Below, one piece after another: positions 35,952 to 40,033 of a stretch of 40,033 nucleotides of DNA; the stretch's first letter is position 1, and every line of letters begins with the position of its first letter. The stretch comes from Candidatus Kuenenia stuttgartensis (GTDB lineage Bacteria > Planctomycetota > Phycisphaerae > Phycisphaerales > SM1A02): NCBI GenBank assembly GCA_945870915.1, contig CAMBUI010000003.1, positions 1 to 40,033 on the forward strand, in the 5' to 3' direction. The position numbers and the translations under genes are program-made. The notes under the pieces are model-generated. The model did no database searches. It was not told the origin of the DNA and saw only the letters and a list, made by a program, of their open reading frames with translations.

Positions 35952-37518
35952 ACTTGCCGCGATTCGCGATCTGGAAGTCGTGGAGCGACGCCAGCTCGGC
36001 CGCCGAGAGCGACGCGATGCGGTTGAACCGGTCGATGATCGGCTGGGCGTTGTCCGAGGCGAGCTTGCCGAGGTTCTCCGCCTTCTTGGCGAGGATGCCC
36101 TTGAGGTCGGCGGTCGTGTTGCGCGCGTGGCCGGCGGGGTACATCACGAGGCCGGAGTCGTACTTCCTGCCGTCGGCCATCTCGATGACGAGCGACGTCG
36201 GGATGCCGTCCGGATAGCGGCGGTCGTACTCGGGGCCGCCGTGGGTGAAGGAGAACTTCTCCATCAGCGCGCGGGTCTTCTTGTTGGAGATGGCGTCGGG
36301 CGCGTAGTCGTGCGGCACGAGCATCAGGTACTTCCAGTAGCAGTTGTCGCAGTGGCCGAGCTTGGTCGACTTGGTCGACTCGGCCATTTCAATGGCCTTC
36401 CGCAGCAGGGTGCCGACGATGTAGACCATCGAGTGGTCGGCCGACTGGCGCGTCTTCGGGTCGCGCTTGGCGGGGTCGCCGATGATGCCGAAGGCGGGCT
36501 CGTAGGCCACGATGTTGATGGACTTGATCTGGTCCGACTGCTCGAGAATCTGCGGATTCTCGCGGAGGAGCGTGAGCACGCCCTGCAGCGCGCCCGCCGA
36601 CTGGTGCTCGTACAGGCCGAGCTTGAAGTGCATGCCCATCACGGCGAAGTCGCTGCCCGAGTGCGAGAGGACGAGGTCGAACGGGCTGTCGCCGCCGGTC
36701 TTCTCGAACTGGCGGAACATGCTCTCGGGATTGCGGAAGATGTCGCGCGGGCCCATGAATCCGCGCATCGAGCGCATCATCGAGAGGACGGCGACCTCGG
36801 TCGAGATCGCGGCCGACGCGCCCTTCGAGTCGCTGAGCTGCTTGCCCGCGCGGATCGCGCGCCACGGGATGTAGTGGGCGACGGTCATGCCGATCGCGCT
36901 CTCGATCTGCTCGGCGGTCGCGCCCATCATCGCGCCGTAGGTCGCGGCGCTGGCGATCGCGCCGTGCACGACATGGTCGATCTTGTAGGTCTTGAGCGAG
37001 AAGACCTCGGCCAGGCGGCCGCGGATCTCGTCGATGCAGACCATGCCGCGCAGCGCATACGCGCCGTCACGGCCCTGCTGCTGCGCCGCGGCGACGGCGA
37101 CCGGGTAGAAGTCGTTGTGGCCGAACTCGCCGGCGGTGTGGCCGAGCGTCGGGTTGAAGCCGAAGTTGGTGCCGTTCGAGTCCCACTCGCGCACGGCGTT
37201 CGAGTTGGCGACGATCGCCTTTTCGGCCGCGACCTTCAGGTTCGAGCCGAAGACGGTGGCGCCCTTCGCAGCGGGATACTCGGCGGCCTCCGCGCGCAGG
37301 ATGACCGGCGCGTTGGTGTTGAGCGCGATCGCGCTGATGCCGCACAGCACCGCGTCGGTGTGGAACATCGTGGTGCGCTCGAGCACCGACGCGTCGGGGT
37401 TGCCGATCTTGCCCGACATGAAGTCGATGGCGAACTGGCCGATGCCGAGCGCCTGGTTCGTGTTGCGGGGAAGGACGGTCTGGTTCTTGAGCGCTGCTGC
37501 GTCGGTCGGGATGGCCAT
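35944..37518 (-). CDS. MmgE/PrpD family protein (2-methylcitrate dehydratase-like)
   Basis: MFHTDAVLCGISAIALNTNAPVILRAEA, IDHVVHGAIASAATYGAMMGATAEQIESAIGMTVAHYIPWRAIRAGKQLSDSKGASAAISTEVAVLSMMRSMRGFMGPRDIFRNPESMF; 3' end overlaps the GNAT start by 8 bp. Confidence 0.87.
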   Translation of the reverse strand: MAIPTDAAALKNQTVLPRNTNQALGIGQFAIDFMSGKIGNPDASVLERTTMFHTDAVLCGISAIALNTNAPVILRAEAAEYPAAKGATVFGSNLKVAAEKAIVANSNAVREWDSNGTNFGFNPTLGHTAGEFGHNDFYPVAVAAAQQQGRDGAYALRGMVCIDEIRGRLAEVFSLKTYKIDHVVHGAIASAATYGAMMGATAEQIESAIGMTVAHYIPWRAIRAGKQLSDSKGASAAISTEVAVLSMMRSMRGFMGPRDIFRNPESMFRQFEKTGGDSPFDLVLSHSGSDFAVMGMHFKLGLYEHQSAGALQGVLTLLRENPQILEQSDQIKSINIVAYEPAFGIIGDPAKRDPKTRQSADHSMVYIVGTLLRKAIEMAESTKSTKLGHCDNCYWKYLMLVPHDYAPDAISNKKTRALMEKFSFTHGGPEYDRRYPDGIPTSLVIEMADGRKYDSGLVMYPAGHARNTTADLKGILAKKAENLGKLASDNAQPIIDRFNRIASLSAAELASLHDFQIANRGKYE

Positions 37519-37685
37519 CGGTGTCGCCTCTCGGTGTCGCTTCGTGGATTCGCGTCGTGGTGCCGCTTCGTTGTGTCGCCTTTGGGATTCGCGCCCGAAA
37601 GCGGCCGCGAAGGGCGGAGATGGTAGCAGAGGCCGCGGCGCGAAACTCCCGCGAAATGCAGTGTCGGGACGCATGCCCCGCGCGG

Positions 37686-38453
37686 TCACGGCAGCTGCCG
37701 GCGGCAGACCTCCGCGACCGCACCGACCTGGGCGAAGCCGATCGCCATCGTGACCGTCCACGCGATCGGGGCGAAGAACCACCCGAGGAACGGGACGAGG
37801 ATCAGCAGGTAGACGCCGATGAGCCCCCACCGCGCGAGCGGCGGCATGACCGCGTGCCAGCCCGAGACGAGCGCCGACGACTCGCGCCGCAGCGAGCCGA
37901 GGACGCCGAGCGTGACGAAGTCGGAGCCGATCGCCAGGAGCGGCGCGAGGAGATAGGCGGCGACATACATCCCGTCGAACGCGCCGCTGCGCGTCGACGC
38001 GAGCAGCGCATCGACGGCGAGCAGCGCCACCACCATCGCGAACGCCGCGATGCGCGCCACCATCGCGACGCGCAGCGTGCGCACCCGTGCCGGTCCGAGC
38101 TCAGGCATCGCCATCCGCCACACGGCGACGGCCTGCGTGACGATCTGCAGCGGCATGAGGATGAGGAATGCCACGATCGTCGCGATCCAACCGCCATCGC
38201 CGCCGACGGACAGAAGGGAGCCCGTCACCAGCAGTACGAACAGCGCCGGCACCGCGAGCAGCAGCAGGCACGGGATCCACGCCAGCCGCGACATCCGCGC
38301 CAGCCGGTGCAGGCAGTCTGCGGTCCACCAGCTCAGACCGGGCGCGTCGATGACCCACCCGCACTCGGGACAGGTCTCGCCGACGGCGCGGCCACGCAGG
38401 TCGTATCCACACCGGCATGGAAACAGCCGGTGAACAGGCATGCTCTCGTTCAC
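37686..38453 (-). CDS. Zinc-ribbon plus multi-TM membrane protein (paralogue 3 of cluster)
   Basis: CRCGYDLRGRAVGETCPECGWVID then about six hydrophobic segments; GTG start at 38453 overlaps the upstream TGA as GTGA. Confidence 0.75.
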   Translation of the reverse strand: MNESMPVHRLFPCRCGYDLRGRAVGETCPECGWVIDAPGLSWWTADCLHRLARMSRLAWIPCLLLLAVPALFVLLVTGSLLSVGGDGGWIATIVAFLILMPLQIVTQAVAVWRMAMPELGPARVRTLRVAMVARIAAFAMVVALLAVDALLASTRSGAFDGMYVAAYLLAPLLAIGSDFVTLGVLGSLRRESSALVSGWHAVMPPLARWGLIGVYLLILVPFLGWFFAPIAWTVTMAIGFAQVGAVAEVCRRQLP

Positions 38454-39178
38454 GGCGCCGCCCTCCGATGCGACTCGTCGCGCGGTGTCAACTCGGCCTT
38501 GATCCGCCGGAGTGCAACCGCGCACGCGATCGCACCGATCGCGCCCGACCGCAGGACCCAGGTCGTGATGCCCGACGGGTCGACCGTGAGCGGCATGCGC
38601 GCGACCACCATCCCGTAGCCGGCCGCCGCAACGGCGATGTAGGCGGGAGCCTTGCTTGCCGGCGACAGCCCGCCGCTCGGCGCGATCCGCGCGACCGCGA
38701 TCGCAAGCAGCAGGTCGCCCGCCAACTGCACCGGCAGCTCCGCAACGAGGCTGTACGGGACGATCGAGGTCAACTCGAACGCCAGCAGCGCGCATCCCCA
38801 CACGGCCCTTCCCGCCATCACGATCCAGAGCGCCCGATGCCACGGCGAATCCCTCGGCAGCATGCGTGCGACCAGCACGCACAGGTAGGCGCCGAGCAGG
38901 ATGGCGAGCCCGTGCGCAACGTGAAGCGCACCATCGAGCGCCGCGTTGACCGAGGGCTGCGGATCCAGCAGCTGTCCCAGAATCGCGACCGCCAGCGGAA
39001 CCGCCAGCAGCGCAGCCACCGCGACAGCGAGCCGCGCCGCTGGACGCGCGTTCAGGGCACCACCGTCGGCGAGCCCGCCGGTGAGTGCGATCGTGATCGA
39101 TTGCGCTCCGCACTCCGGGCAGCGTGCTCCCTTCGCGCTTCCGCCGAGGTCGTAGCCGCACTCGATGCAGCGGTTCAT
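38450..39178 (-). CDS. Zinc-ribbon plus multi-TM membrane protein (paralogue 2 of cluster)
   Basis: MNRCIECGYDLGGSAKGARCPECGAQS then several TM-like segments; ATG overlaps the upstream TGA as ATGA (39175-39178). Confidence 0.78.
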   Translation of the reverse strand: MNRCIECGYDLGGSAKGARCPECGAQSITIALTGGLADGGALNARPAARLAVAVAALLAVPLAVAILGQLLDPQPSVNAALDGALHVAHGLAILLGAYLCVLVARMLPRDSPWHRALWIVMAGRAVWGCALLAFELTSIVPYSLVAELPVQLAGDLLLAIAVARIAPSGGLSPASKAPAYIAVAAAGYGMVVARMPLTVDPSGITTWVLRSGAIGAIACAVALRRIKAELTPRDESHRRAAP

Positions 39179-40029
39179 GCCCGCTCCAGCGCGCGCAGGC
39201 GCCGCGCGAGCGCGAGCAGTTCCGCCGACGTCCATCCGAGGAAGACCGCCGAGGAGAGAAAGGCGCCGTAGGGTGGCCTCGGCGACATGAGGACGCTCCG
39301 CGACCACAGGATGGCGGCGATGGCGCCCAGCGCGCACATCACGATCCATCGGGCACGCGGGATCGGCGCCACGCGGGTTCCGCGCGCGACATGCTCGATC
39401 GACCACGCGAACACCGCGTCGCTGAAGGCGATCACGGCGATGCAGACCTCCACGAAGCGCGTCGAGCCCGATCGCCCGACAAGGGGGAACCCGATCGCGA
39501 GCAACGCCAGCATGGCGAGCATCCGCACCGCGGCCGCGGATGCACCGATGGTGCGTCGCCGCGCGTCGGCCGGATGGCGCGCCATCGCGAACATCCCGAG
39601 TGGGAGTGTGACCTGCGAGACGACGAGGCCCACGACCACGGTCGCCGTCCCACGCGTGGATATGAGAAGAAGCACCGTCACCAGCGCGAACGACGCCGCG
39701 CCGCACGCCATCACCCACGCTCCGGCCGCGAAGCGCCGACGCCCGGACGCCGTCGACCACGCGCCGCGGAAACGCGCCGGCTCGACGGCAAACCCGCACT
39801 CGGGGCAGTTGTCGCCGACCGTGCTGCCCGCGAGGTGGTAGTCGCAGCGCTCGCAGCGCGCGGGAATCCCACCGGCTTCCGACCCCCGCGGCCGCGGCTT
39901 GAGGCGCGTGCCCTCCGGCAGCAGCTCCGCGACCTCGACCTCCGCGCGCGACGGCAGCGACGGAATCGCGCCCTCGCGCATCGCGGCCAGCGCGCCGGCT
40001 GCATTGCCGCGGGCGAGCGCACGCGGCAT
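39175..40029 (-). CDS. Zinc-ribbon plus multi-TM membrane protein (paralogue 1); start may lie beyond the window edge
   Basis: CERCDYHLAGSTVGDNCPECGFAVE then TM-like segments; about 55-residue N-terminal extension; ORF reaches the window edge. Confidence 0.7.
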   Translation of the reverse strand: MPRALARGNAAGALAAMREGAIPSLPSRAEVEVAELLPEGTRLKPRPRGSEAGGIPARCERCDYHLAGSTVGDNCPECGFAVEPARFRGAWSTASGRRRFAAGAWVMACGAASFALVTVLLLISTRGTATVVVGLVVSQVTLPLGMFAMARHPADARRRTIGASAAAVRMLAMLALLAIGFPLVGRSGSTRFVEVCIAVIAFSDAVFAWSIEHVARGTRVAPIPRARWIVMCALGAIAAILWSRSVLMSPRPPYGAFLSSAVFLGWTSAELLALARRLRALERA

Positions 40030-40033
40030 GTCG

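Noticed and set aside
37523-37590. Imperfect GGTGTCGC / TTCGTGGATTCGCG repeats upstream of the MmgE/PrpD gene
   Set aside because: Degenerate units with no clear period; noted only as part of the general repeat-rich pattern.

Overview
High-GC, gene-dense bacterial chromosomal window. Gene content, GC-rich codon usage and dockerin-tailed secreted proteins suggest a planctomycete, possibly Phycisphaerae; this is inference. I support about 27 CDSs: an iscS-iscU-iscA cluster, panC, a TlpA-like redoxin, a methyltransferase, a polyprenyl synthase, two secreted dockerin-tailed proteins, a ChaN-like lipoprotein, a STAS protein, a SixA-like phosphatase, hutI, map, a prolyl oligopeptidase, sthA, a PcrA/UvrD helicase, dcd, B12-dependent nrdJ, a DUF1684 protein, an FAD monooxygenase, a PLP aminotransferase, a Dabb lipoprotein, a B12-binding/MeaB GTPase fusion, a DUF2179 protein, a GNAT acetyltransferase, an MmgE/PrpD protein, and three overlapping zinc-ribbon membrane-protein genes. 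I saw no CRISPR, transposase, prophage, rRNA or tRNA. The most interesting signals are non-coding or architectural: (1) five tandem 27-nt palindromes with compensatory changes between iscS and iscU; (2) a hairpin-dense region with mutually exclusive pairings upstream of dcd-nrdJ; (3) a second hairpin-rich spacer after nrdJ ending in a strong terminator; (4) short tandem repeats clustered around dcd-nrdJ, including a 14-bp repeat that re-creates ATG-GGT-TGC-AGC-TGA; (5) five in-frame ATGs at 12-bp spacing at the start of the aminotransferase; (6) a B12-domain/MeaB fusion lacking the mutase domain; (7) the zinc-ribbon/TM gene cluster. All calls were made by eye, with no database searches.
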